Below are positions 14,930-24,646 of a stretch of DNA of 64,000 nucleotides, one piece after another. Numbering within the stretch: the stretch's first letter is position 1; each line of letters starts with the position of its first letter. The translations under genes were made by a program, and so were the position numbers. Under the pieces are notes generated by a model that was not told where the DNA came from, did not search any database, and saw only the letters and a list, made by a program, of their open reading frames with translations. This DNA comes from Haloarcula litorea (GTDB lineage: Archaea > Halobacteriota > Halobacteria > Halobacteriales > Haloarculaceae). The stretch spans positions 248,001-312,000 of the forward strand of contig NZ_CP119779.1 in assembly GCF_029338195.1 (NCBI RefSeq), given 5' to 3'.

Positions 14930-15904
14930 TCAGAACAGCGCCTCGTCGGCGTCCAGTACGCGTGCGGGGCCGCCGACTCCCCAGACGCGGGTGTCGACGC
15001 CGCAGTCGGCGACCGCCTGCTCGACCCGGTCGACGTACTCGTCGGTGGTGTTGACGTAGACGCTCGCGCCCGTGTCGACGGAGAAGTAGACGGGGATCTC
15101 TTCCTCGTTCCGGAGTTCGCGGACGGCGTTGAAGATCTCGATGGTGCGGGGCTGCCAGTACACCCAGCCGGCGGGGCCGGTCATCGTCGTCGCGGCCAGC
15201 GACAGCGAGTCGTGTTCCGCGAGTTCGAACGTCCGGTGGAAGTCGCCGTCCCGGAGGGCGTCGCGCATATCGGCGATCTGGCCGTGCATGTGGGCCATCC
15301 GGGACTCGAACATGTGGCTGTCGGCGGCCTCCTCGTGGGCGGCCTCGGTCTCCTTGTAGGAGGGGACCATCCCGGCGACGACGCGCAGGTCGTCCTCCAG
15401 GTCGGTCTCGATGCGTTCGCTGCGGCAGTCCGCGTCGTTCATCCCGGCCCGCAGGTGCGAGAACGCGCCGGTGACCGCGCGGGCGGCCGAGGAGGAGCCG
15501 CGTCGGGCGACCGTCGAGATCTCCGGGCGAGTCATGTCCAGGCCGGCGGCCTCGACCAGCGCCATCGCCGCGGCGGCGAAGCCCGACGACGAGGAGCCGA
15601 AGCCGATGTTGGTCGGGAAGTCGTTCTGGGACTCGAAGCGGACCGCGTGGTCGAAGCCGGCCAGGTCCCGGACGTGGTCGACGACGGCACGGATCCGCTC
15701 GGCCCCGCGCCCCTCGACCGGTTCGCCGTCGAGGACGAACGTGTCCTCGTCGGCCGCCGGGACGAACTCCGCGGTGGTCTTGGAGTGGCTCGGCGCGGTA
15801 CAGACGGAGATGCTGTCGTGGTAGGGGAGCCGGAGCTCCTCGTCGCGCATCCCGTGGTACTTGACCAGCCCCTGGATCGGGTGGGCCTTCGCGGTCGCCT
15901 TCAT
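14930..15904 (-). CDS. mvaD: phosphomevalonate decarboxylase (MvaD family)
   Basis: The 324-aa GHMP-superfamily enzyme belongs to isoprenoid synthesis. The N-terminus (AKAHPIQGLVKYHG) and the phosphate-binding loop (NIGFGSSSSGFAAAAMAL) are typical of mevalonate-diphosphate decarboxylases. Haloarchaeal members are known to decarboxylate mevalonate 5-phosphate, giving isopentenyl phosphate in the modified archaeal mevalonate pathway. The decarboxylase-type PARVLDADEAL ending is intact. The product feeds archaeal lipids, squalene and carotenoids, but the gene is not adjacent to other isoprenoid genes here. Confidence 0.9.
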   Translation of the reverse strand: MKATAKAHPIQGLVKYHGMRDEELRLPYHDSISVCTAPSHSKTTAEFVPAADEDTFVLDGEPVEGRGAERIRAVVDHVRDLAGFDHAVRFESQNDFPTNIGFGSSSSGFAAAAMALVEAAGLDMTRPEISTVARRGSSSAARAVTGAFSHLRAGMNDADCRSERIETDLEDDLRVVAGMVPSYKETEAAHEEAADSHMFESRMAHMHGQIADMRDALRDGDFHRTFELAEHDSLSLAATTMTGPAGWVYWQPRTIEIFNAVRELRNEEEIPVYFSVDTGASVYVNTTDEYVDRVEQAVADCGVDTRVWGVGGPARVLDADEALF

Positions 15905-15953
15905 ACCTCACCCTTCCGGGCCGGTCACTTCCCTATTACGGACCGCCGCGGGG

Positions 15954-16133
15954 CTACACCTCCTCGACGTCGGCGTCCGCGGCGTTGTCCTTCACGCTCT
16001 CGATACCCTGCTTGGCCTTCTGCTTGCTGGCGTACCCCTCGCCGCTGTCGGCGATGATGTTGCCGTTCGCGTGCCGGAGCCGCCAGCGCCAGTCGTCTGC
16101 CGAGTCCTGGTACAGTTCGAATGTGGCTGGCAT
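15954..16133 (-). CDS. YegP/DUF1508-like small protein (HVO_2922 type)
   Basis: The 59-aa single-repeat DUF1508 protein has the pattern FELYQDSADDWRWRLRHANGNIIADSGEGYASK, which forms a small beta-sheet followed by a helix. Haloarchaea carry several such proteins. The function is unknown. The start at 16133 places MPATFELY at the N-terminus as in relatives. Confidence 0.8.
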   Translation of the reverse strand: MPATFELYQDSADDWRWRLRHANGNIIADSGEGYASKQKAKQGIESVKDNAADADVEEV

Positions 16134-16227
16134 CGATGTGTCAGTCGGCACCACGGGACAAGTAACTGGTGGGCGTCCCGGAAGTGGACCGGACGAGCGC
16201 CGGTGCCGTCGCTCCGGTTCGGACCGC

Positions 16228-17082
16228 TCAGTCCATCCCCCAGTACTCGCGTGCGTCGTCGAGCGACTCGCCGGCCAGCCCGCCCTTGTAGCCGAAGATG
16301 TCCTGGTAGCCACACTCCGACATCAGGACGGGGACGAACGGCTCGTCGGCGACGACGTCCTCGCCCTCGATGGTGGCCCACGTCTCGCCCGCCGAGACCA
16401 GCTCGAAGTTCTCCGCGCGGAGGTCGTACAGTTCGTCACAGGCGGCCGCCGGCGGCGCGTCGTCGGGCTTCTCGACGACGTCCTCGAGCTCGAAGAACGT
16501 CGGCTCGCCGGTCGCCGCGTTGCCCGCCAGCGCGTCGTGGATGCGGAGGAACGTCTCGATGACCATCGTCGCGGTGTCGGTCGCGTCCTCCGTCCGCTGG
16601 CGGCCGGCCTCGACGGTCACGACCGGCGCGTGCTGGTTCAGGGTCCCCGCGACCGTCTCCTTCGTGTCGACCACCGACGGGACCGGGAGGTCGGCGGCCG
16701 TCGAAAGCGCCGTCTCGTAGGCCCGCGAGACCAGCGCCATCGGCTCCGGCTGGGAGTGGGTGGCGTGCAGCGACAGCGTCGGCGTGTCGCCGACGATCTC
16801 CAGCAGGTCGGCGGCGAGTCGCTCCTCCTGGGCGTCGCTGCCGGCGTCGCCGGGGAACGCCCGGTTCATGTCGACGTCGACGTACCGGCGGTCGGCCGCC
16901 AGCGCCGGCGGGTTCGCGTAGACGAACTGGACCGTTCGCTCGAACTCGTGGTCGGCGTCGAGCACTCGCTGGATGGCCCGCACGCCGCTGGGTTCGTCCC
17001 CGTGGACGCCGGCGATCACGGTCACTTCGGGCTCCGAACCCGGCCCACGCACCGTCACCTCGGGGGAATCTGACTCCGACAT
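16228..17082 (-). CDS. succinylglutamate desuccinylase/aspartoacylase family protein
   Basis: The 284-aa zinc carboxypeptidase-like (M14 clan) amidohydrolase has the metal motif AGVHGDEPSG (His and Glu ligands near residues 26-29) and the substrate motif DVDMNRAFPG. A further His occurs in LSLHATHSQPEP, a plausible third zinc ligand. Family enzymes deacylate N-acyl amino acids; the substrate here is unknown. The C-terminus ends in GYKGGLAG. It is transcribed in the same direction as its neighbours with short gaps, without an evident pathway link. Confidence 0.8.
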   Translation of the reverse strand: MSESDSPEVTVRGPGSEPEVTVIAGVHGDEPSGVRAIQRVLDADHEFERTVQFVYANPPALAADRRYVDVDMNRAFPGDAGSDAQEERLAADLLEIVGDTPTLSLHATHSQPEPMALVSRAYETALSTAADLPVPSVVDTKETVAGTLNQHAPVVTVEAGRQRTEDATDTATMVIETFLRIHDALAGNAATGEPTFFELEDVVEKPDDAPPAAACDELYDLRAENFELVSAGETWATIEGEDVVADEPFVPVLMSECGYQDIFGYKGGLAGESLDDAREYWGMD

Positions 17083-17118
17083 CTACGGGTGACTACGACG
17101 GCGGAGGCCGAAAAGGGT

Positions 17119-17655
17119 TCAGTACTCGGGACTCTCCTCGCGGACCCCCTCGCGCTTGTTGACGAGCCGCGCGAGGGTAAAGAGCGCGTCCGAGAGCCGG
17201 TTGAGGTAGACGATGGCCGTCTCGTTGACGCCGGCCTCCTCGGCCGACAGCGACACGGCGCGTCGCTCGGCCCGGCGACACACCGCCCGCGCGTGGTGGA
17301 GCTTCGCGCCCGGCTCCGACCCCGACGGGAGGATAAAGGACTCCAGCGGGTCCAGTTCCTCGTTCGCCGTGTCGATGATCTCCTCCAGGTCGTCGACGTG
17401 GGCCTCGGTGATCCGCGGGTCGTCCTCGTCGGGCTGGGGGTTCGCGAAGTCGGCCTGGACGATGTGGAGGTGGTTCTGGGCCGCCCGCAGCCAGTCGTCG
17501 ATGTCGTCGTGGCCCGTGGGCCGGACGACCCCCACGAGGGCGTTCACCTCGTCGACGGTCCCGTAGGCCTCGATGCGCCGGGAGTCCTTCGAGACCCGCT
17601 CCATCGTCCGCAGGTCGGTCTGTCCCTGGTCGCCGCGGCCGGTGTAGATGGGCAT
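17119..17655 (-). CDS. cob(I)yrinic acid a,c-diamide adenosyltransferase (PduO type)
   Basis: The 178-aa ATP:cob(I)alamin adenosyltransferase forms adenosylcobalamin from ATP and reduced corrinoid. The N-terminal ATP-binding segment (MPIYTGRGDQGQTDL), IEAYGTVDEVNALVG, HHARAVCRRAERR and the YLNRLSDALFTLAR helix are all diagnostic of the PduO trimer family. The ATG at 17655 begins directly with the ATP-binding motif, so the start is secure. Longer translations upstream are in a non-coding Arg-rich frame. It serves the haloarchaeal cobamide pathway. Confidence 0.92.
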   Translation of the reverse strand: MPIYTGRGDQGQTDLRTMERVSKDSRRIEAYGTVDEVNALVGVVRPTGHDDIDDWLRAAQNHLHIVQADFANPQPDEDDPRITEAHVDDLEEIIDTANEELDPLESFILPSGSEPGAKLHHARAVCRRAERRAVSLSAEEAGVNETAIVYLNRLSDALFTLARLVNKREGVREESPEY

Positions 17656-17762
17656 ACCCGTCCCTGGGGCCGCGGCGGTCTTATAATCGCGGGCGAACCG
17701 TTTGGGGGCCCGCGGAGCGAGTCGTCGCCGTCCCGTCGCCCGTCGGCGGTCCCGCGGGCGGG

Positions 17763-18419
17763 TCAGCAGCGCCGCCGGACCTCGTCGACGGCCGCCGGCG
17801 AGAGGTCCAGGTCGGCCAGTATTCGCCGCCGCCGCTCCTCGTCGCCGTGGCCGGCCACGAGGCCGTTCAGCCGGGCCGCGACCGTCGAGTCGACCAGCCG
17901 GTCGCCGTAGAGGTCGGCCAGCTCGTCGCCGACCACCGGCGTCGACCGGAGCTCGTACTTCTGTTGGTAGTCCTCGGCGAGCGTGAACGACGACAGGGGC
18001 TCGATGGGTGTCCGGACCGCCTTCCCGGTCTCCGATTCGAGGGTCTCGATCGCCGACGCCGCGGCCTCGCGCTGTCGCTCGTCGTGGACCAAGACGACGC
18101 CCCGGTACTGGCGCTTGAACGGCTCCGAGAAGGGGTCGTGGTTCGCGAGTGCAACGTCCAACAGGGCCGCGTAGTCCAGTTCGTCGGGGTCGTACTCGAC
18201 CTGGACGACCTCCGTGTGGTCGCCCAGCGCGTAGTAGGTGGGGTCGGGGTCGGTCCCGCCCGCGTAGCCGACGCGCGTGCGGACGACGCCCGGCATCGCG
18301 CCGAAGCGGGCGTCCGGCCCCCAGAAACAGCCGAGGCCGAACGTCGCCGTCTCGGTCGCGTCGGGCGGCGGTGCCGCGGCGTCCCGCCGGAGTGCGGTCG
18401 GTCTGTCGGCCGTAGCCAT
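17763..18419 (-). CDS. msrA: peptide-methionine (S)-S-oxide reductase MsrA
   Basis: The 218-aa enzyme repairs oxidised methionine (S-sulfoxide) in proteins. The catalytic motif GLGCFWGPDA is present near residue 30, followed by VGYAGGTDPDPTYYALGDHTEVVQVEYDP, as in all MsrA proteins. The protein ends in RRRC, and that terminal Cys may act as a resolving residue. Start 18419 is chosen because the preceding frame is Arg/Gly-rich and non-coding. It probably helps against light- and oxygen-driven damage in brines. Confidence 0.93.
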   Translation of the reverse strand: MATADRPTALRRDAAAPPPDATETATFGLGCFWGPDARFGAMPGVVRTRVGYAGGTDPDPTYYALGDHTEVVQVEYDPDELDYAALLDVALANHDPFSEPFKRQYRGVVLVHDERQREAAASAIETLESETGKAVRTPIEPLSSFTLAEDYQQKYELRSTPVVGDELADLYGDRLVDSTVAARLNGLVAGHGDEERRRRILADLDLSPAAVDEVRRRC

Positions 18420-18525
18420 GTCCGGGGTACGTGCCGGACCCGCTTTCCCCTTCCGGTGTCTGCGTCTCCCCCGTCGACCGCCCGGAACCGGGAGTTTGAA
18501 CTGCACCGACCCCGAATCCCGCGGT

Positions 18526-18693
18526 ATGAGCCTCGAACTCGAACACTACTGTCCGGTGTGCGAGGAGTATCAGGACTTCTGGAAGGTCGCCAGCACCACG
18601 ATGCACCTCGGGGAGAAGGTCAAGTGGCACTGTCCCGACTGCGACTACGGGTTCGTCCGCATCGACGGCGAGGTCGACACCGCCTCGGCATAG
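18526..18693 (+). CDS. zinc beta-ribbon microprotein
   Basis: The 55-aa protein has two CxxC pairs: CPVC near residue 9 and CPDC near 36. The spacer EEYQDFWKVASTTMH and the closing GFVRIDGEVD fit a small haloarchaeal zinc beta-ribbon family. A translational start further upstream would run antisense into msrA and is rejected. Function is unknown; adapter or regulator roles are typical guesses for this class. Confidence 0.75.
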   Translation: MSLELEHYCPVCEEYQDFWKVASTTMHLGEKVKWHCPDCDYGFVRIDGEVDTASA

Positions 18694-18759
18694 CTCAATA
18701 GCGGTACGGAGACGTCTTAGCAGCGGTTTTGTGGCTCCTGTGTCACTCCCCGTACAGGT

Positions 18760-18966
18760 ATGAGTCGGGATCCGGACTGGGTGGCCGAGGAGACACGGAG
18801 CGGCCCCGGGGCCGCCGGCACCGACCTGTCGATGACCGTCGTCCGGCACACCGACGGGCCGGATCGCTGTACGGTGTCGCCGCCGGGGCTCTCCGGCGTC
18901 GCACGGATGTCGACGTGGCTCAGCGCCGACCGGGCCGCGTTCGTCCCCGTCGACGAGATGCGGTAA
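18760..18966 (+). CDS. small haloarchaeal conserved protein (DUF7511-like)
   Basis: The 68-aa soluble protein has the pattern VVRHTDGPDRCTVSPPG...RMSTWLSADRAAFVPVDEMR. I recognise it as a conserved haloarchaeal small-protein family of unknown function. It follows the zinc-ribbon gene with a 66-bp gap and precedes a receiver-domain gene on the same strand. Confidence 0.65.
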   Translation: MSRDPDWVAEETRSGPGAAGTDLSMTVVRHTDGPDRCTVSPPGLSGVARMSTWLSADRAAFVPVDEMR

Positions 18967-18973
18967 CCGGGGG

Positions 18974-18980
18974 TTTTTAT
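18974..18980 (+). promoter_or_regulatory. TATA-like box of the receiver gene
   Basis: tttttat lies 24-30 nt upstream of the ATG at 19004, consistent with a leaderless transcript. Confidence 0.45.
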
Positions 18981-19003
18981 TCGATTATCGTCTATTACGG
19001 ACG

Positions 19004-19372
19004 ATGAGTGTCGAGGTACTACTGGTCGACGAAGACACCGATGTCCTCGAAATCGTCGGGACGTTCCTCGGGCAACACGACGACCTCGACGTGACGGCCG
19101 AGTCCGACCCCGAGCGGGCGCTCGAACTCGTCCGGAGCGAGGACTTCGACGCGGTCGTCAGCGACTACAAGATGCCGCGGCTCGACGGGATCGAGCTCTG
19201 TGCGGCCATCAGGGACGGGGGCGACGAGATTCCGTTTCTCCTGTTCAGCGCCCGCGAACCCGAGACGGTCCAGCCCGAGGCCGACGAGGCCGGCGTCACG
19301 GGGTACGTCCAGAAGGGGACCGGAACCGAGCAGTACGACGTGCTGGCCGACCGGGTCCGGGACGCCGTCTAG
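19004..19372 (+). CDS. stand-alone response-regulator receiver domain
   Basis: The 122-aa protein is just a CheY-like receiver. The acidic pair is in LLVDEDTD, the phospho-acceptor Asp is near residue 53 in AVVSDYKMP, and the conserved Lys is in YVQKG near residue 103. No output domain is attached, so it would act by protein-protein contact. No complete kinase gene is adjacent. A short kinase-like fragment lies on the opposite strand immediately downstream (19369-19503). Confidence 0.88.
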   Translation: MSVEVLLVDEDTDVLEIVGTFLGQHDDLDVTAESDPERALELVRSEDFDAVVSDYKMPRLDGIELCAAIRDGGDEIPFLLFSAREPETVQPEADEAGVTGYVQKGTGTEQYDVLADRVRDAV

Positions 19373-19503
19373 GTGTCTGTCCGGGAGAGCGGCAGCGTCA
19401 CCGCCGTGCCGCCGTCAGCCACCGTCTCGACGGCGGCGCTCGCGCGGATCACGGTCGGCACCCCGCCGGCGCGGGCGACGAGATCGTCGGGGTCGGCGAC
19501 CGA
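19369..19503 (-). pseudogene. possible histidine-kinase C-terminal remnant
   Basis: Directly after the gcvPB stop, and in its frame, a 44-codon stretch reads like the end of a kinase ATPase domain: DDLVARAGGVPTVIRAS, then DGGTAVTLPLSR, then stop. There is no start codon or upstream kinase sequence. It may be the leftover of a kinase gene once paired with the neighbouring receiver, or chance coding character. Confidence 0.3.
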
Positions 19504-20922
19504 TCAGTCCTCGAGCGCGTGCCAGGAGAGCGTCGGGTCCCGCGCCGCCGCGACCTGGTCGATGCGGCGGGCGGCCGGCCGCTCGGGGGCGCTGGCGAGC
19601 GTCGCGTCGTCCTCGGCGGCGACGGCGTCGAACGCCGCCGCCAGCTGGTCGAGCGAGCGCTTGTGCTCGGCCTCGGTGGGCTCGGTCATCAGCGCCTCGT
19701 CGACGATCTCGGGCCACTTCGTCGTCGGCGGGTGGACGCCGTAGTCGAGCATCCGCTTCGCCGCGTCGGCGGCGTCCTGTGGGGCCGCGCTGGCGACGAA
19801 CTCGTGGTGGAACGGCCCGAACGGCACGTCGTAGTCGATCCGCTCGGCCAGGTAGTTCGCGTTCAGCACCGCCTTCGCGCTGGCGTCGGCCAGCCCCTCG
19901 TCGCCCAGCCGGGCGATGTACGCGAAGGTCTTGAGCAGGACGGGCCAGTTGCCGTAGAAGCCGTGGACCTTGCCGATGGAGCGATCGGGGGTGTACTCCT
20001 CGAAGCCGCCGTCGTTGGCCCGGACGTGGGGGTCCGGCAGGAACGCCGCCAGGTCCTCGGTGACGCCGACCGGGCCAGCGCCGGGGCCGCCGCCGCCGTG
20101 GGGCGTCGCGAACGTCTTGTGGACGTTGTAGTGCATCACGTCGAAGCCCATATCGCCGGGCCGGGCGCGTCCCAGCAAGGCGTTGAGGTTCGCGCCGTCG
20201 TAGTACAGCAGGCCGCCGGCGTCGTGGACGACCTCGGCGATGGCCTCGATGTCGCGCTCGAAGAGGCCGAGCGTGTTGGGGTTGGTGAGCATCAGCGCCG
20301 CCGTCTCGTCGCCGACGGCCGCCTCCAGCGCGGCGAGGTCGACCCGCCCGTCGTCGCCGCTGGGCAGTTCGACCACGTCGTAGCCGGCCATCGCCGCCGT
20401 CGCGAAGTTCGTGCCGTGGGCGGAGTCGGGGATGACGACCTCCGAGCGCTCGCCCTCGCCGTTGTGCTCGTGGTAGGCCTTCGCGATGCGGATGCCGGTG
20501 AACTCGCCGGCCGCGCCGGCCGGCGGCTGGAGCGTCACGGCGTCCATCCCGCCGATGCGTCCGAGGTAGTCCTGCAACCGGTGACAGAGCGCCAGCGTCC
20601 CCTGGAGCGTCGAGTCGGGCCGGTCCGGGTGGACGGCCGCGTCCTCGCGCCGGGAGATGGCCTCGGTGAACTTCGGGTTGTACTTCATCGTACAGGACCC
20701 CAGCGGGAACGGGCCACTGTCGACGCCGTAGTTCATCTGGGAGAGCCGCGTGTAGTGGCGGGCCAGCTCCGGCTCGGCGGGGTCGGGCAGCTCCAGCGAG
20801 TCCCGGGTCAGGTCGTCGGGCAGCGGCGTGTCCTCGACCGCCACCTCCCGGTTGGCCTTCTCCGAGAGCAGCGGTTCGTAGCGCTGGTCGTCGTGGGTCC
20901 AGCGGGCCTGATTATACTTCAT
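19504..20922 (-). CDS. gcvPB: glycine dehydrogenase (P-protein) subunit 2
   Basis: The 472-aa PLP-dependent half of the split P-protein decarboxylates glycine and passes the aminomethyl group to lipoyl-GcvH. The PLP-lysine motif is visible as [16 protein letters not shown]. The N-terminal [15 protein letters not shown] segment and [10 protein letters not shown] are typical of subunit 2. It overlaps gcvPA by 4 nt, so the two subunits are co-translated. It is the last gene of the gcvT-H-PA-PB operon. Confidence 0.95.
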   Translation of the reverse strand: MKYNQARWTHDDQRYEPLLSEKANREVAVEDTPLPDDLTRDSLELPDPAEPELARHYTRLSQMNYGVDSGPFPLGSCTMKYNPKFTEAISRREDAAVHPDRPDSTLQGTLALCHRLQDYLGRIGGMDAVTLQPPAGAAGEFTGIRIAKAYHEHNGEGERSEVVIPDSAHGTNFATAAMAGYDVVELPSGDDGRVDLAALEAAVGDETAALMLTNPNTLGLFERDIEAIAEVVHDAGGLLYYDGANLNALLGRARPGDMGFDVMHYNVHKTFATPHGGGGPGAGPVGVTEDLAAFLPDPHVRANDGGFEEYTPDRSIGKVHGFYGNWPVLLKTFAYIARLGDEGLADASAKAVLNANYLAERIDYDVPFGPFHHEFVASAAPQDAADAAKRMLDYGVHPPTTKWPEIVDEALMTEPTEAEHKRSLDQLAAAFDAVAAEDDATLASAPERPAARRIDQVAAARDPTLSWHALED

Positions 20923-22262
20923 CCCGCCACCTCCGCGACCGCCTCGACGAACGCGGCCTCGGCGTCGGCGGTCACCTCCGTCGCACAGACCTGGATCAGG
21001 TGATCGTCGACGGCGTGGACGGCGTAGCCCCGCGCGGCGAGGTCCTCGACGACGGCGGGAGCCGGCTGGTCGGTCCGGGCGACGAACTCCCGGAAGTGGT
21101 GACCGTCGTGGACCGGGGCCTGCACGCCGACCACGTCGTCCAGTTCGGCCGCGAGGTCCCGCGCCCGCGTGACGCAGTCGCTCGCGAGGTCGACCAGCCC
21201 CTCGGGGCCGAGCCACGCGGCGTGGATGGCCGTCCGGAGCGCGACCCACGCCTGGTTGGTGCAGATGTTCGAGGTGGCCCGCTCCTTGCGGATGTGCTGT
21301 TCGCGGGTCTGGAGCGTCAGCGTGTAGGCCCGCCGGCCGTCGGCGTCCTCGCCGGCCCCGACGAGTCGGCCGGGGACCTGCCGGAGGTAGTCCTCGCGCG
21401 TGACGAACATCCCGAGACCGAATCCGTAGGCGGTGCCGGTCCCCAGCGACGCGGCGTCCCCGACCACCACGTCGGCACCGACGTCCGCAGGCCGCTCCAG
21501 CAGCGCCAGCGCGACCGGGTCCGACCCCAGACAGAACAGCGCGTCGTTGTCGGTCGCGACCTCGCCGACCGCCGACAGCGACTCCTCGACGACGCCTCTG
21601 ACCGTGGGCGTCTCGGCGTAGACCATCGCCGTGTCCTCGTCGACCGTCTCCCGAAGCGCGTCGACGTCGACCTGTCCGTCGGCGGTCGGGTACGACGCCA
21701 CCGAGAGCCCGGGGCCGTCGGCGTAGTTCGCCAGGACGCGGCGTTTCCCGTCCCGCAGCTGCTCGGGGACCAGCACGCGGTCGCCCGACACCGACCGGAC
21801 CCGCCGGGCCAGCGTCGCGGCCTCGCCCAGCGCCGTCGCGTCGTCGTACATCGAGCAGTTGGCCACGCCCAGGCCCGTCAGCTCGACCAGCAGCGACTGG
21901 TACTCGAACAGCGCCTGCAGGAACCCCTGTGCGACCTCGGGCTGGTACTGCGTGTAGGAGGTCAGGAACTCCGAGCGACTCGCCAGATCGTCGACGACCG
22001 CCGGGACGTAGTGCTCGTAGTGGCCGCGACCGAGAAACTCCGTCAGGTCGTCGTTGCGCCCGAGCAGACTGGCGGCCTCGCGGCGGGTCTCGCGCTCCCC
22101 CCGGGCGTCGATGCCGAACTCGCCGTCGAAGGCGACCGAGTCGGGCACGTCGAACAGGGCCTCGAGACTGTCTGCGCCGACGGCGGCCAGCATCTCGCTC
22201 GTCTCCGCCGGTGTGTGCGGTGCGTAGGGACTTCCGGACACGGGTCCGTCACGCTCGCTCAC
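20919..22262 (-). CDS. gcvPA: glycine dehydrogenase (P-protein) subunit 1
   Basis: The 447-aa N-terminal half of the split P-protein pairs with GcvPB to form the active heterotetramer. The start [13 protein letters not shown], the [28 protein letters not shown] segment and the C-terminal NICTNQAW are diagnostic. It lacks the PLP lysine, as expected for this subunit. Translation begins at a GTG (22262); in-frame sequence upstream has no better start. It sits 107 bp downstream of gcvH. Confidence 0.95.
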   Translation of the reverse strand: MSERDGPVSGSPYAPHTPAETSEMLAAVGADSLEALFDVPDSVAFDGEFGIDARGERETRREAASLLGRNDDLTEFLGRGHYEHYVPAVVDDLASRSEFLTSYTQYQPEVAQGFLQALFEYQSLLVELTGLGVANCSMYDDATALGEAATLARRVRSVSGDRVLVPEQLRDGKRRVLANYADGPGLSVASYPTADGQVDVDALRETVDEDTAMVYAETPTVRGVVEESLSAVGEVATDNDALFCLGSDPVALALLERPADVGADVVVGDAASLGTGTAYGFGLGMFVTREDYLRQVPGRLVGAGEDADGRRAYTLTLQTREQHIRKERATSNICTNQAWVALRTAIHAAWLGPEGLVDLASDCVTRARDLAAELDDVVGVQAPVHDGHHFREFVARTDQPAPAVVEDLAARGYAVHAVDDHLIQVCATEVTADAEAAFVEAVAEVAG

Positions 22263-22369
22263 GTCGGACCCTCCCCAGTACTGCCATACTGTTCGTGGCT
22301 AACCACCGGCCCCACATTATGCTACCCCTTGGCCACCGGAACGACCGACCGCGGAGCGCTCGGTGGAGC

Positions 22370-22753
22370 CTACGCGATCTGGTCGCGGTACTCGTCGGGC
22401 GACAGCAGGTCGTCGAGTTCCCCCTCGTCGGCCAGTTCGACTTCGAGCATCCAGCCGTCGGCGAACGGTGCCTCGTTGAGCAGCTCCGGCTCGTCGAACA
22501 GTCGCTCGTTGATCGCCGCCACGGTCCCGGAGACGGGCGCGTACACGTCGGAGACGGCCTTGATCGACTCCACGACGCCGAACTCCTCGCCGGCGGTCAG
22601 TTCCTCGCCCTCGTCGGGCAGTTCGACGAACACCACGTCGCCGAGTTCGTCCTGTGCGAAGTCGGTGATGCCGACGCGAGCGGTGCCGTCGTCGACGCGG
22701 ACCCACTCGTGGGACTCCAGGTACCGGCAGTCGTCGGGGACTTGGAAGCTCAT
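22370..22753 (-). CDS. gcvH: glycine cleavage system H protein
   Basis: The 127-aa lipoyl carrier shuttles the methylamine group from the P-protein to the T-protein and then to dihydrolipoamide dehydrogenase. The lipoylated Lys is in [14 protein letters not shown] near residue 65. It has the conserved N-terminal [29 protein letters not shown]. It overlaps the gcvT stop by 4 nt. The family length (about 125-130) is matched. Confidence 0.96.
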   Translation of the reverse strand: MSFQVPDDCRYLESHEWVRVDDGTARVGITDFAQDELGDVVFVELPDEGEELTAGEEFGVVESIKAVSDVYAPVSGTVAAINERLFDEPELLNEAPFADGWMLEVELADEGELDDLLSPDEYRDQIA

Positions 22754-23841
22754 CTGTCGAGGAATGGCGTCGCCCTGGTACGTGCCTTCTTCGGTTCGCC
22801 GCGGACGACCACCCGGACCGACTGGCCGGGGTCGGCGTACGCCGGCGGGAGGTACGCCAGCGCGATCGGCTCGCCCAGCGTCGGGCTCATCGTCCCGCTG
22901 GTGACGTGGCCCAGCGTGTCGCCGTCCCGGGTCCGGACCTCGTAGCCGTGCCGCGGGACCCCGCGGTCGACCAGTTCCAGTCCGACGAGCTTCGCGTCGA
23001 CGCCCTCGCGGTCGACCCGCTCCAGCGCGTCCCGCCCGACGAACTCCGTGTCGAGTTTCACCGTCCAGCCGATGCCGGCCTCGTGGGGCGTCCGGGGCTC
23101 GTCCTCGGGGTGGAAGTCCTGCCCCGAGAGGAGAAAGCCCATCTCCAGTCGGAGCGTGTCGCGGGCACCCAGCCCGCAGGGCTGACAGTCCAGCGCCGCC
23201 CAGACCGACTCGGCCTCGCCCCACGGACAGAGGATCTCGAACCCGCGCTCGCCCGTGTAGCCCGTGCGTGCGACCAGCGACTCGACGCCCGCGACCGGTC
23301 CCGATCCGACGTCGAACCGGTCCAGTTCGTCGAGGTCGACGTCCGTCTCGTCGGCGAGCAGGGTCGGCGCGTCGGGTCCCTGGACCGCGACCATCGCGTA
23401 CTCGGTCGTCCGGTTCGTCACCGTCGCGTCCAGTCCCCACTCGTCGCGGTGGGTCGTCCAGCGGTCGGTCATCTCCTCGTCGTGGCCGGCGTTGGGGACG
23501 AACAGGAACTCGTCGTCGCTGTCGGCCGGGAGTCGGTAGACGACCGTGTCGTCGAGCATCACGCCCTCCTCGTCGGTGACGGCGGCGTACTGCGCCTCGC
23601 CGGGGGCGAGCGCCGTCACGTCGTTCGTCGTCAGTCGTTGCAGCAGCCGCTCGGCGTCGGGGCCGTCGACGGTCACCTGTCCCATGTGCGAGACGTCGAA
23701 CTTGCCGACCGACTCCCGGACGGCGGCGTGTTCCTCGCGGATGGAGTCGAACTCGACGGGCATCTCCCAGCCGCCGAAGTCGGTGAACCGAGCACCGCCT
23801 TCCTCGTGGACCCGCGCGAGCGGGGGCGAGCGGAGCGTCAT
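22750..23841 (-). CDS. gcvT: glycine cleavage system aminomethyltransferase (T protein)
   Basis: The 363-aa folate-dependent enzyme releases ammonia and forms methylene-tetrahydrofolate from aminomethyl-GcvH. The family signatures are [13 protein letters not shown] near the N-terminus, [23 protein letters not shown] and the central [20 protein letters not shown]. It is the first gene of the operon. The ATG at 23841 ([14 protein letters not shown]) fits relatives. Longer upstream reading enters a non-coding gap. Confidence 0.95.
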   Translation of the reverse strand: MTLRSPPLARVHEEGGARFTDFGGWEMPVEFDSIREEHAAVRESVGKFDVSHMGQVTVDGPDAERLLQRLTTNDVTALAPGEAQYAAVTDEEGVMLDDTVVYRLPADSDDEFLFVPNAGHDEEMTDRWTTHRDEWGLDATVTNRTTEYAMVAVQGPDAPTLLADETDVDLDELDRFDVGSGPVAGVESLVARTGYTGERGFEILCPWGEAESVWAALDCQPCGLGARDTLRLEMGFLLSGQDFHPEDEPRTPHEAGIGWTVKLDTEFVGRDALERVDREGVDAKLVGLELVDRGVPRHGYEVRTRDGDTLGHVTSGTMSPTLGEPIALAYLPPAYADPGQSVRVVVRGEPKKARTRATPFLDR

Positions 23842-24646
23842 GTCCCGGAAATCGGCCCGACTTGCCTTACCAGTTGGCGTGTCGGCGCGGACGGCCGCGG
23901 TGTTTGCCAGGCTCGTAAATCGTATGTCGCGATAGCAAACTCGGATCGCCGGCCCACGAACACGGCTGCGTCCGTGACCCGGCGCGACTCGACGATTACC
24001 AGCGTGCATAACACGTCCGAAGCGCGGCTCGGGCGTCGGAGACGCTGGTGCCGGACGTCGGGGCATCCGGGTTCGGGCGGGTGGCGGGGAGCGACCGAAC
24101 CGGTCCGACCGCGGTCGACACGCCGGACGTTCGGGTCGGCTAGCCGACGGTCCGGGCCGACGTCCCGCCGACCAGACCGCGACCCGAGACCGACTGAACG
24201 CTCGCAGCCGTGACCAGCGGGAGAGAGGGACCGACGACCACTGATCGCTCGGCTGGCTGGGTCCGCCCGCGTACGCGGGCGACGAGAAGCGCGGTGGTCG
24301 AACGGCACGGACTGGGGTGACGGAGGCCGACGAGCTTCGCAGGCCGCGCGATCCGTCCCACCCCGACGGTGTGGAAGACGCGGGACTACGTCGAGCGTCG
24401 TCGGGGAGCAGTTCGTCCCAGACCTGGGTGGTGTCCGGTGGCGTAGCGACCGCGCCCGACGGCGATCGGACGGCCCTCGGGGGACCGGACGGGTCGTCGA
24501 CGCGAGCCGGCGGCCAGCACGCCGACGGAGCCGCCGCGGTCGACGGTGGTCACCGGGTTCGATATAGCGGCATTCGATTTACTTCCAGACGTCCGCCGAC
24601 GGCGGAAAACAGCATACATAAAGCGAGCGCCCGGCGAGAGGGGCGT
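23842..24646. other. 805-bp intergenic region without recognised gene
   Basis: No convincing coding frame, tRNA or known stable RNA is seen on either strand; all long frames are Arg/Pro/Ser-rich. It must contain the gcv promoter (an atttacga TATA-like element on the minus strand near 23917) and the promoter of the NYN gene. It carries a perfect 16-bp palindrome gcccgcgtacgcgggc (24265-24280) and a hairpin tccgccg-a-cggcgga (24592-24606). Confidence 0.55.

Noticed and set aside
13952-16057. 701-codon plus-strand frame
   Set aside because: Antisense to the oxidoreductase and mvaD genes, which have clear motifs.
21000-22904. 634-codon plus-strand frame
   Set aside because: Antisense to gcvPA and gcvH; composition not protein-like.
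23842-24646. RNase P RNA or SRP RNA in the large gap
   Set aside because: I looked for their conserved core sequences on both strands and saw none.
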